Shown here: piece by piece, positions 54,379 to 64,000 of the stretch
Layout of the letters: every line of letters starts with the position of its first letter
Position numbering within the stretch: the stretch's first letter is position 1
From: Prillingera fragicola
Taxonomy: Eukaryota; Basidiomycota; Tremellomycetes; Trichosporonales; Trichosporonaceae
Direction of reading: 5' to 3'
NCBI GenBank assembly: GCA_002335605.1
Contig: BEDY01000007.1
Coordinates: 124,001 to 188,000, forward strand
DNA: 64,000 bases
Made by a program: the position numbers and the translations under genes
The notes under the pieces: generated by a model
Seen by the model: the letters and a program-made list of their open reading frames with translations, nothing else
The model's database searches: none
Told to the model about the DNA's origin: nothing

Positions 54379-56255
54379 CGTGCTAGGATGTGCCGCATGC
54401 TCCGTCCACGTCGTCTTGCTCGTCTACTCGCGCGCATTGCGATCACTTCTTGGCACAATCTCTCTTCTCAATTATATCCATCACGAGTGTTGCGATGCTA
54501 TGGTTCGACAGCTCAGCATGCCCCCCCCCCGGCACCGGCAGCTTGATCGGCACACTGACATGTCGTGCTTGATCACCATTGGGGATGGAAGTGGGAGGTC
54601 GCCGGTTTGGAGATGGTCTTGTGAGCCACCGTGCGAGATTGCTGGATTGAGGGGCTGCCCCCCCGACCTTTCACCCCTTCATCCTCTCAGCTGGAGGCAT
54701 GCTTGAAGACGGAACCCACACCCTCTTCAACCAATGGTACAAGGTTCTTGGCCGGTCGGCCCATGACCACCTTCTTTCTGACATTGGCATTGCACTACAG
54801 AAGTCCCAGGCTTGGGCCTTCCTGTAGATGCTCCTGTAGCTTCTCATGACTGCCACGACAATGTTGTATTACATAATCACTAGTAACTTGTGCAAATGCG
54901 ACCCAATTCGATTCCGCGGCATTGGCTCCGAGGCTGGTGGCATCACCTCAGCCACAGACTGCCGCGGTTAACAAACAACTCCTTCTGCAATGGAAGAAAG
55001 CTTTGGCAAAGACGTGAGGCGTGATGGGGTTAAAGACTGGCCCAGGAGTGGTTTCTTGCATATTTGCAGATTTCTCGTAAACCCCACCGACTTGTTATCC
55101 CATCTTTTCTCACAAGTGTCTTTTCGGCAACCCACACAATCATGACACCCTCACCTCCCGTCCCGACACTGTTGATTTGTAGTTCTAACTGATGGTCGTA
55201 GAGTGACCAAACAAGACCATCACATCACAAGGATCATCGTTAGCCGACGGAAAAGTGGACAATTGCCGCCAGACTTCGGGCACGCTGGATGAGTTTCCGG
55301 CGGCAACGGACTGGTTTCCCTTGGGCAGCATCGCATTAATCGAATTTATGAATGTCAAAGATAGCGTGTCCGCGTGGGCTTGACAGCTTGACAGCTTCGC
55401 ATAAGTCTCGTTTGGCGGCTGGCCGGGCGTTTCATCCCCACAGGCGAATGATCGTCGACGACCCTATGGTAGTGCAGCATTCCGCGAGTTTGAAAGCAGC
55501 ATTCTCTGTATATACAGGCTTGAGATGGGCTTCTATTCTGCTATCCCTAGATGAAAACGGGGTGCTGATTGTGTCGCTGGAATGTGAAGGTCAGGCTGAG
55601 AAGCTTAACACGATAAGTTTTTTCTGCGGCAGAGGGAGGCAACTCCACCCATTCTGCATTAGGAAATCGCTTTTGTGGGAGACTAAGCAGATGCTACTCC
55701 AAAATTTCTTGGTAGTTTGACTGGTTGTTTCGGCATCGTTCTCGGCACGGCGCAGCCATTCACCGACCGACACATCCGAGCCCAGACAGTGAAGAGGCGA
55801 GGATCAGGAGAGAGAAGGTAGCAAACGCCCCACTGAAGCGGCCCCAGCCGACCTGGACTAGTGCAGAGCGTAACTCCCATGACATGTGCAGGGAGCAGCA
55901 GGGGGCAAGGAGGCAGGGAATGTATATCGTCAACTTCAGCTTTTCCTATTAACCGCGGCAAGTGCCACTTTGATGGCGTGGACGATTCCTCACCTCGGCC
56001 GCGTCTTTGATTGTCGCTTTGGACGCGGGAATGGGAGTGGATTCCTCGGACAGCAGTTGCCCTGCAGGATCATGTCGTTTGACTTGTATTGTGAATATTC
56101 GTGAGGCAAGTCAAAGCGAAGTCTCCACAAATGCACAAATACTGGGTACATGTATGTACAACGCTGCAAGAAATTCGCCACTCTCACTCCGCCAACTTCC
56201 CAGCATTGAACTCCTTGTATCACAGCGCAACAGCGCCGCCCCAGTCACGAATGTA

Positions 56256-57134
56256 ATGTCCAACGCCTCACTTCTTCCTCGCCCTGTTCCCCTCCGCGGA
56301 ACCTTCCTCCCGTGGTCGTCTTACCCGACCTGGCCCGGGAGGTACGACTTTGGCGTCTCTCAACCACCAGATAACACGCCTTTACATCGGAGCGACACTA
56401 CCAGCTGGCTGGGTCGCGAGCCCAGCGTGTGGGGCTGGGATAACGTCCAGGCGTACTACTTTACAGCGTTTCACTGGCGCAGCGAAGATGGCGAGGTTCA
56501 AACTGTGAGTCGAGACAAGGCACTGGGCAACAGCAATTAATACAATTAAATACAGGTCACCAGAGACGAAGTCATCCAGACCTGGCTCGCGCTTCTCGAC
56601 AGCTGGGAGATGGCTTCCAGTACTGTGAAATATCTCAAGACGCTGCTCAAAGAGCCACACAAGCGTATCCTCAAACACACCACGGCGTACCAGCAGGCCA
56701 AGACACTCATTCCGCGGCTCGACGACTACACTGAAGTGTTGTTCAAATTGGCCCGTGAGTTACCGTTCCCCCACAAAGACGGTCCACTTGCACACCACAC
56801 AACAGAACTAATCACATCAGTGGGCTACGCTCACCACCTCGACTACCTCTCCGACTGCGAAATGTCCTCGACGGTACCAGCACGGTGGCGGCGGTACGAC
56901 CACCCAGCCGACTTCCCCCACCTCCGCACCCACCCAGACGAGCCGATCCACGCCGCCCAACGCCATGACGGTGACATCAGCGACTACCCCTTCAGGCTTG
57001 CGTCACAGGTCGTAGCGGAGGGCATACCTTCTTTCTCGGAAGTGGAAAAGCTGCTCGACCTGGCGTGTCAGTTGGCGAGTCGGTTGGAGCGACAGCTTGA
57101 TGTCGCGGCGGGCATGCCGATGAGGGAGACGTGA
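56256..57134 (+). CDS. Unknown protein, family X copy 2
   Basis: Three exons (56256-56504, 56556-56754, 56821-57134) give 253 residues. No known domain is recognised. Segments include WSSYPTWPGRYDFGVSQPPDN, YYFTAFHWRSEDGEVQT, VTRDEVIQTWLALLDSW, GYAHHLDYLSDCE and a long C-terminal helix (SFSEVEKLLDLACQLASRLERQL). Order and spacing match copy 1 (37756-38669), with introns at the same places and phases. No signal peptide or membrane helix. As in copy 1, the stop TGA overlaps an ACGTGAGT string. It is tail-to-tail with the zinc-cluster regulator gene. Confidence 0.66.
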
Positions 57135-57619
57135 GTGCCGAGGTGGGGTTGGGGTGGATGAGTGATAGGGAGGACTGTCCTGACGTATGTAGTAACGATT
57201 GTGAACCAGATATTTGCATGCCGGCAGACGAGGGATGGTCGGCCGGTGAGGGTTGTGAGTGAGCAAAGCGACTGTTAGACCGACTGTGGGGAGAGAGCTA
57301 AGCATAAACACTATACCTGTATGCATTGTGAGCGTCACTCAAACAAGTACGCAATTGCTGCTGAGAGAAGGGCAAAGCTTGAGAGGAAAGACCATTGCTC
57401 GTGAGTACATGACATAGTGAATGCAATCTCACTGTCACACCAGCCGCCGCCCGACGAGCGAGTGGCAGCCGCCATTGAAGTGCATCCACTCTGTTACGAC
57501 ACCACTAACTTACAAGACTCTACCAGCTACAATACTCAAACACCCTCAAAGATGCGCAAAAAGTCGTCAGTCCACTGCGCAGCCGACGAGTCGAAAAAGT
57601 TGCTCATCCCACCTGCTCG

Positions 57620-60165
57620 TCAGCATCCAGCTCCCAACAGCGACTCACTATCCCACATGCCCTCCCCGCGCAGCAGATCCGCAAACCCATCGACCTCGGT
57701 CGGCCGAGCCGTGTCCTCGGTGTAATGCGCCCAGCACAGCGCCAGCACGCGCTTTCTGATAAACACCTGCAAGTGCCGGCCGTACACCGCTGCAGTGCCG
57801 AGGCGGTGGGGCGGGGTCGTGCCGACTTGTTCGAGGAGGCGGGCTAGCTGGGCTAGGAGGCCGAGGAGGCGGGCTTTGGAGGCGATCTCGGTCGAGGTAA
57901 AGGTCTGGCTGTTAGCTGCGAGCGAGGATGGGTGCTTACGCGGAGCGCGAGGATGGCTTCAAACGAGAGCATTGGGCCGATGGTGTTGGGGAGTCCCTGC
58001 TGTTAGTGTCCTGTTGGGCAGGCCGGCTTACCCAGAGTTGCCGGGATGTCTGAAGCTGGCCGCATACGAACTCGCAGCTCTCCAGTGCTGCGCCAAAGCA
58101 CGCGTCTTGCAGCGCACCGATATGGCTAGTCCGTGCTGACAGCAACTGCAGTGCAAAGCACAGGCACCACAGGCGCGTATGCCGGTATACGAGCTCCAGA
58201 TATGGCGAGTGGTCTGCGCAGGTCAGCGCTGTTGCGGCAGGTGGCAACTCACGACACTGCCGCCAGTCGGCATGCCAAGACTCGAGCGCCTCGTCGACTT
58301 TGGGCACAACCCAGTCAGACGCCCCTCGACCGCGGATGTCAGCCTCGGAGCGGATCGTATCCGTGACAGCAGCCTGGCGTCAGCCATGCCAACATTCTCA
58401 ACACACCAGCCTCCGCTTGAGCACCACACAGGCTGTCGTCACTGCGTCCTCCCGTGTCGCCACGTCTGAGAAGCACCAGGTCTCGTTTCGGATCAGCTCG
58501 TCCTGCACAAATCGAGTCGCCTGCCCAAAGGCGAGGGAGAGGTTTGAGTCAAACAGGAACAGGTGCAGCCAGGTCCGCTGCCGATTCCGCACAATACGCT
58601 CGACGGCGTTGATATCGCTCAGATCGATACCTTCAACGCAAGGACCCCATGTGGGATTCTGACATCAGCTAGGCAGAGCGTGCGGGACTCACGGAGAGGA
58701 CGACGGACAGGTCTGGGATTGGCTCAGGAAGGCCAATCTCCACTGCCATGTTGAGAGCATACTTTGCCTCGTGCCAGAGTCGTTCCTCTTGAAAGGGCAT
58801 GGATGACGGCAGCCACGATGACCAGACCAGAAACGCCTGCACCACCTCACGCGTCAGCTGAGCTTTCATACACAGACGTACCTCTACAGACGCATAGTCG
58901 CGCGGATTGATCTGAATTGCTAGTCGCTGGGTGTGCAGGCGCAATCGCTTTGTGACCTCTTCGGCGCCACTTGTCATGGACGCTCCGTGTGCGCAGATGG
59001 CGCTGAAGAGGAAGATGGACCTGCGCCGAACGACTGACGTCAGCGCGTCCATGCCAACAACTCACACTCTGGGGTATGCAGACTCGGGTCCAAGATGGAC
59101 AGCAGGGGGTGCAGACGTTGAAAGTACGAGTCAAAGAAGGCCACGACTTCTCGCTCGGTCACGAGTGCAAGCGCTAGGGGACAGAAGGCTCGGTCCGTGT
59201 CCCGCCGAATCTCACGGCGCTGCAGCTTGAAGAACGCTTGATCTTCAGAGCTCAGTGCCGTCCGCGCATCATCAGCAGTCATGGCGAGCAGCCCGTCGGC
59301 GAGATATCCCTCGTCCAGGCTCAGATGGCTGATCCGCGCGTCGACGGCGCCTTCATTGAGCAACGACCGCATAGTCCCAAGCAGCGTATATTGAGGAGGC
59401 AGGTTTGGGTGCGCTTCAGCAGACATGCGCGAGCTGTCATGCTCAGTGTTCCAGGTCTCCTGAGCGGCTTCGGCGAGCAGCGCTACGGGATTGTCGATGC
59501 CTGCTTCAGCCGTCGAGGCGCCCTCGTACCACGACGTCTGTGATTTGGTTGTTGCCGGAGATTCGCCAGCAAGGTTGCTTTGATTTGCTACTGCTGGGTT
59601 CCGATGCATTAGTGATGGGGATATGACAGTTGGGACCGGGGGGTTGTCGATGGGCAGGACCTGCGGGGGATCGGGCAGTTGCTCCAACGGGGCTTCTGGA
59701 TAGGGCACGAGAGCTGGTATCTGCGCCGGGCTGCGAGTTCGCTTTCGTTGTGAGACTCGCCGTGGTGATGAAGATCGACTTTCAGCTTCTGTTGATGTCG
59801 AACTTCGCAGACGGCACTCGCGTTCGATAAGCTTGAACGCACGATCCAAGCTTGACAATGCGCTGAGGTGAGTCTACAGCCATGACGAGGACTCACTTCT
59901 TGCTACCTCGGGGTCGCCCTGCCCGTTGAGCTTCTGGGCGGCGACACTCTTGATCCAACCTCTGACATCGAGAACTGTTCTGTCAGAAACAGAAGACCTC
60001 GGGCATACCCACCAGGTCGAAGTGTCCTGCGGTGTGACGCACCGTACCTTGAGAGTCCGGCACGAGATACTGAGCCATCAGCAGTGTCTCCACCGGCCGA
60101 GCCTACCATGATACGACTTTCGATGGCCCGGCGGGGGAGCTATGGTCTCGCATCGCTACATTCAT
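57620..60165 (-). CDS. Zn2Cys6 zinc-cluster transcription factor with fungal-specific TF domain
   Basis: Eleven exons (60165-60107, 60069-60013, 59974-59897, 59862-59066, 59033-58882, 58836-58693, 58658-58407, 58373-58253, 58213-58032, 57996-57940, 57904-57620) encode 727 residues. The cluster is rebuilt only by splicing: C20, C23, C30, C39, C42, C49, spacing C-x2-C-x6-C-x8-C-x2-C-x6-C. It is followed by an AT-hook-like RAGRPRGSKK. A Ser/Pro-rich linker precedes the regulatory domain, which starts near VVAFFDSYFQRLHPLLSILDP and includes RRSIFLFSAICAHGA and FLVWSSWLP...LWHEAKYALNMAVEIGL. It is a nuclear regulator binding CGG-type sites. It is divergent from GH172, a likely target. Exons 10-11 are the least certain. 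Confidence 0.87.
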
Positions 60166-60592
60166 GTGCAGTGTGAGTGACTTTGCTATGCAACGGGGGT
60201 GTGGGAGGATGAGAGATGGTCGTCGGGGGGTTGTGGATGCCGACCGGACAGTTGATTTATACACCGGCCCGGTTATGGCCGGACGGTGGCGGTGGTGAGG
60301 CTGGGCCGTCGACCCCCTCGACATTGTTGTACATCCATCTCAAGCTGTTCTTGCCGTAGCTTGCCGACATCGGACACGGAGACGGCAGCACAACATATGG
60401 TCCGCCCCCGTGATATCCCAAGATGATGCACCCAAAGTCCTCCGGTCCAGCTCCACCTCCATCGGCCAGGACGCTTATATGAAAGGCATCATGACAGCAG
60501 CAGTCTAATCCTCACCCCAGCCCAGCTCCAAGTGTCCTCATCCTACTCCCTCAACTTGCCCCACCTCTCACTCTCACACTCACACACTCATC
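60166..60592. promoter_or_regulatory. Divergent promoter of the zinc-cluster regulator and GH172
   Basis: The interval is 427 bases. It holds ATTTATA at 60255-60261 (TATA on the minus strand, about 90 bases before the regulator start). It also holds TTATATG near 60474, about 115 bases before the GH172 start. An inverted CCGGCC/GGCCGG pair lies at 60264-60269 and 60277-60282 with a 7-base spacer. Zinc-cluster dimers bind paired CGG triplets, so autoregulation and GH172 control are plausible. Confidence 0.5.
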
Positions 60593-62100
60593 ATGTCTCG
60601 AGCTTCAGGCGGTGACCTCCTCGCAGCAGTCGCGACCAAGAAACACGCGCGCTCCGCCCGCGTCTCGTCATGGGACCACTCGGGCAAGAACGAGGACGCC
60701 TTCATTGTCAAGCCCGGAGAGTCTATCGTGCTCGCCGATATTGAGGGGTAAGCTCCACCTCCTCCGAGTACTTCACTGACGCCAGCCCCGGCGCACTCAC
60801 CCATCTGTGGTTTGTCCAAGCCTGTCGCCGCATCCTCGGACCTGGTCTCGTGCCCTACTCCAAGACGGGTGTGGCCATGATGGAGATTCACCCTGCTCTC
60901 GGAATCGTGTACGAGGACAACGACCCCGACTAGTGAGTCAACTCTTTTTGTACTCGCACTGATGGCAGCTACCGCAAGGTCCTGATCAAGATGTACTGGG
61001 ACGACCAGGAGGAGCCCTCGGTGCTTGCACCCCTGGGTGACTTTTTCTGCATTGGCAACTCTATGCCTGGCAACTTTGAGTCTCTTCCCTTTACGGTGTC
61101 GGCCAAGCCCTCGGAGGAGCGCACGTTTGGCGGCAACTGCGGCGCCAACTGCTACCTGACCATGCCGTTTGGCAAGCGTGCGCGCATCGAGATTGAGAAC
61201 CAGGGCGAGCACGCGTACATCCAGTACTTTTACATCGACTATGAGCTGTACGCCGAGCCCCTGCCCAAGGACACGCTCTACTTTCACTCCATGTGGAAGC
61301 GCGAGAACCCTACGGGCGGGTGGGCTAGGAATGACACGCAGACCAACTCGCTCGAGACGCAGGCTGCCAACCTGACCGGGGACGAAAACTATGTCATCCT
61401 CGAGACTGAGGGTGAAGGCAACTATATCGGGTGCAACCACTCGGTGTACCATTTCCAAGGTACCTGGTGGGGTGAGGGCGATGACATGATGTGAGTCTGC
61501 GGCCAACTTCGCCTCTGCTGACCTTCAGCTTTATCGACGACGACACCTGGCCGCCCTCGATGCACGGGACTGGCGGCGAGGACTACTTCAACCAAGGCTG
61601 GGGTATGCAGAAGAATGCCTACGCGTGAGTCCTCCCGGCTAAGCCCCTCTGACAAAGGCAGCTTCTGCGGCTCCATCATTCACGAAGCCGACGTCCCCAA
61701 CACCCAAGTGTCGTACAAGTGGCACCTGCCCGACCCTGTGCGTTTCCAGAAACGCATCAAGGTTACAATGGAGACCGGCCACGGCAACCACCTCCGTGAC
61801 GACTGGTCCACCACGGCGTACTGGTACCAGACCCTGCCCGGGCCCAAGCTCACCATGCTGCCCGTCGAGCAGCGCCTGCCGCGGCGTCCGGTCATGTCTG
61901 GCGGCGACGTGCCACAGCCCGACACGGGCAAGCTGGACGACAAGCGCAAGACCATGGTCAAGGAGCAGGAGGAGCGGTTTGAGGCCTATCTCAAGGACAG
62001 GCAGGGGTGGGTTGACCGCAGGGCAAAGGACTCGCAAGCTCGGGCTGTGAAGAATGTCGAGATTGCCAAGGAGATTCGTCAGCGCTGGCTTGGTCAGTAG
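60593..62100 (+). CDS. GH172 (DUF2961) glycoside hydrolase, intracellular
   Basis: Five exons (60593-60747, 60786-60932, 60969-61490, 61529-61624, 61662-62100) encode 452 residues. The DUF2961 jelly-roll signature is complete: GPGALTHLWF near 53-62, a GNYIGCNHSVYHFQGTWWGEGDD block (E270) and HGTGGEDYFNQGWGMQ (E292). In the characterised bifidobacterial GH172 enzyme the catalytic pair is, as I recall, E270 and E291, at the same motifs. Known members act on alpha-D-fructofuranosides (difructose dianhydride I) or D-arabinofuranosides. No signal peptide is seen. The C-terminus after VMSGGDVP is a charged helical extension. It is divergent from the zinc-cluster regulator. Confidence 0.88.
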
Positions 62101-62305
62101 TAGAGTTAGTGTGGCCAGGAGATGCGAAGCGACTTTGGTGTGCGTGATTGTAATCCATATCCAAACCCTCCAATCCTACAAGTACTCCCAATGCCAAACA
62201 ATGAGTCTGATTTTCACAACTGCCCTCCACGTCCTGTCAGAGACACCTCTAGCGTGCCTCTGATACTTTTTTTGTTTTCTTGTTGTTGCGCCGTGGTGTT
62301 GGCGT

Positions 62306-64000
62306 TTAGAGGAAGGTGCCGGGAGCAGCGCCGAAGTAGCCCTTCTCGGGCATGGCGAGCAAGGGGCATCCACCGACAGCCTCGCAACCGGTCTCGACCT
62401 CGGCGGCGTTGCCCCACCACTCGAGCGAGAGACCCGGGACCTCCATGGTGAAGAAGATGATGACTGCGGCGACAGCGCATCCAGTGCCGAAGGCGGCGGC
62501 AAGGATATAGTTGTACTTGGCCCAGAAAGCGAGGTAGCGCTTCTTGACAAAGCTCCACGAGATGAAGGTGAGGACAGTTCCGGGCCAGTAGTAGGCAAAG
62601 TTGTAAGGAGCCCACTGGATACCACCGTTGGCGATCATGACGGGGTGGAGAGCGCGGAAGACGCGAGCACGAGGGAACTGCTTCTGGAGACCCCAGCTGA
62701 TGAAGGGAAGAACAAAGCCGATGGGGAAGCCGAGGAGAATCATCGAGTAGCGACCGCCCTTGGCGAAGAGCCTGGTGGGGCCAATGGTACCCCAGAACAC
62801 GGAAGCGGTGAAGAAGGTGTTCTGGCCAGGGCACTTGAACTTGAAGGTGGCGTCGGGGGTGCAGACACCGTCGAGGTCCATCTGGAAGTTGTAGATCGAC
62901 GTGCAAACAATGGACGAGATGAAAGTGGCGACGAGCTGAGCCCAGAAGGTAAACTTGGGGGGGATCTTCGAGTAGTGGGCAAGCTTGAGGTCCTTGCAGA
63001 AGTCGATGGCGTGCTGGGTGGTAATGTAACCGTACATCTTGAAGTAGTTCATCGAGAGGGCCTCTCCGGGGGTGATGATACCACCAATGAACTCGGCAAT
63101 GACGTTGAGGGTGACAGGGGTACCGGTGACAGCCATGACGAGGCCGATGGGGATGACAAAGATGAAGGCAAGGAGGAGACCGTAGAGAGCAATAGCAGGC
63201 GAAGTGTTGGTGGGGTAGGCAGCGAGACCGGCGACACCAGCACCGACAGAGAACAGGAGGACCAGGAGGTACCACCACTCGGGGACCTCGGAGTACTGCT
63301 TCATGAGGCGGTAGTGGATGTCCTCGGCGAGGTGGTCGACGTCCTCCTCTCCCTCGGCGTTGCCGCGGCCCATGTTGCGCTTGAGGTCAGCCCAGAAGCC
63401 ACGGAAGCCCATGGCAAGCTCGTGGCGGTGGAAGAGAGCAGTGTACGAAACGGCTGCGGGTTGTCAGGACTGTGTCGAGAGCTGGGGGTCGGGTTACTCA
63501 CTGGCAGTGTACTGCATGAAGAAGAAGAAGTAGAGCATGATGTTACCGGCGCACATCCAGGGCTCCGAGTACGCCTGGAACTTGGCCATGTCAAAGCCGC
63601 CCTTGTCGTTGAGAATGTTGATGACCTTGTAGCGCTTTCCAGTGTTGGCAAAGGTACCGTTGCTGTTGATGGGGAGGTACGAGGTGTTCCAAGCGTTGCT
63701 GAACCAGACGGCAATGATGAGGAAGAAGCCGATGCACATGCCGAGGAACTGGTTCATGACGGCGAACTGGGGGAGAACAAGAGGAGTAAAGTTGGACATG
63801 TTCCAGTCGAATGTGGGCCAGGGGTTGAGACCGAGGCCACCAATCTGGCCAGTGATAGCGGTGAGGACGACGTTCTCGGGGGCGATCCAAGGAATCCAGT
63901 TGAAGTTGGAGAGAGCCTGGAAGATGAACGAGGGGAACCAGAACCAAACAAACATGGCGGCAAAGGCAATGTAGAAGAGCTTCATGCGCGACCAGGTGTA
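62306..64000 (-). CDS. OPT-family oligopeptide transporter, 5' end outside window
   Basis: Two exons are seen (64000-63502, open at the right edge, and 63453-62306), giving 548 residues of a family usually 750-900 long. Multiple membrane segments are present. Typical OPT pieces are NSFNW-like FNWIPWIAPENVVL with GGLGLNPWPTFDW, NEFLG-like MNQFLGMCIGFF, then EVPEWWYLLVL, IGLVMAVTGTPVTLNVIAEFIGGIITPGEALSMNYFK, and GGIQWAPYNFAYYWPGT near the C-terminus. It imports small peptides or glutathione across the plasma membrane with protons. The missing part is the N-terminal third. It converges on GH172 from the right, with 205 bases between stops. Confidence 0.92.

Larger units (their letters stand above)
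52465..56255. other. 3.8-kb gene desert with duplications and homopolymers
   Basis: No convincing gene on either strand; a 275-codon minus frame at 52964-53791 runs through duplicated non-coding repeats. The interval carries a 12-base minisatellite, a tandem 170-base duplication, a 20-base G run and a 10-base C run. The region may be a decayed mobile element or a rearrangement-prone spacer. Confidence 0.55.

Overview
This window is nuclear DNA from a compact, intron-bearing fungus. Nearly every gene is interrupted by short GT-AG introns of about 35-60 bases, with CTGAC/CTAAC-like branch sites just before the acceptor. Third codon positions are strongly C/G-biased. Divergent and tail-to-tail gene pairs are tightly packed. 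The gene set (AUR1-type inositol phosphorylceramide synthase, a fungal Zn2Cys6 regulator, Dal5-like and sugar MFS permeases, an OPT transporter) and the intron style point to a basidiomycete yeast, most likely Tremellomycetes/Trichosporonales. That placement is inference; no marker gene was compared.

Layout. 0-14.6 kb is dense housekeeping DNA: UTP4 (cut by the left edge), L-asparaginase, a glutathione S-transferase, RNA polymerase I/III subunit AC19, a small subunit of serine palmitoyltransferase, ARV1, a universal-stress-domain protein, COG7 and eIF3f. An intron-containing tRNA-Gly(CCC) follows at 15.1 kb, then a gene-poor 2 kb. 17.3-24.2 kb holds an allantoate-family permease, an unknown protein, AUR1 and THO subunit 1. 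24.2-28.0 kb is a 3.8-kb gene desert with six exact CTGCGGAT octamers. It ends at a TATA-driven secreted, repetitive, histidine-rich precursor (27984-28709), the most unusual gene here. 29.4-46.3 kb carries mitochondrial bS18m, a one-finger C2H2 protein, VPS25, a small unknown, a BTB protein, RPN6, an unknown (family X copy 1), ERO1, LSM4, a PITH protein and an intracellular GH32. 46.7-52.5 kb holds a sugar transporter divergent from the GH32, an SSAT-like acetyltransferase and a second sugar transporter. 52.5-56.2 kb is a second repeat-bearing desert. The right end holds family X copy 2, a Zn2Cys6 regulator divergent from a GH172 (DUF2961) enzyme, and an OPT transporter cut by the edge.

How genes may work together. 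Two divergent pairs look like catabolic units: GH32 with an MFS sugar transporter, and a Zn2Cys6 regulator with GH172. Both enzymes lack signal peptides and would act on imported oligosaccharides, and both families include fructofuranoside-acting enzymes. Several housekeeping promoters carry one to three CACGTG boxes. The two family X genes share sequence pattern and both intron positions and phases, so they are paralogues of a family I do not recognise. The histidine-rich precursor combines Kex2-type KR sites, Glu-Ala runs and poly-His blocks, and would release several metal-binding-type peptides.
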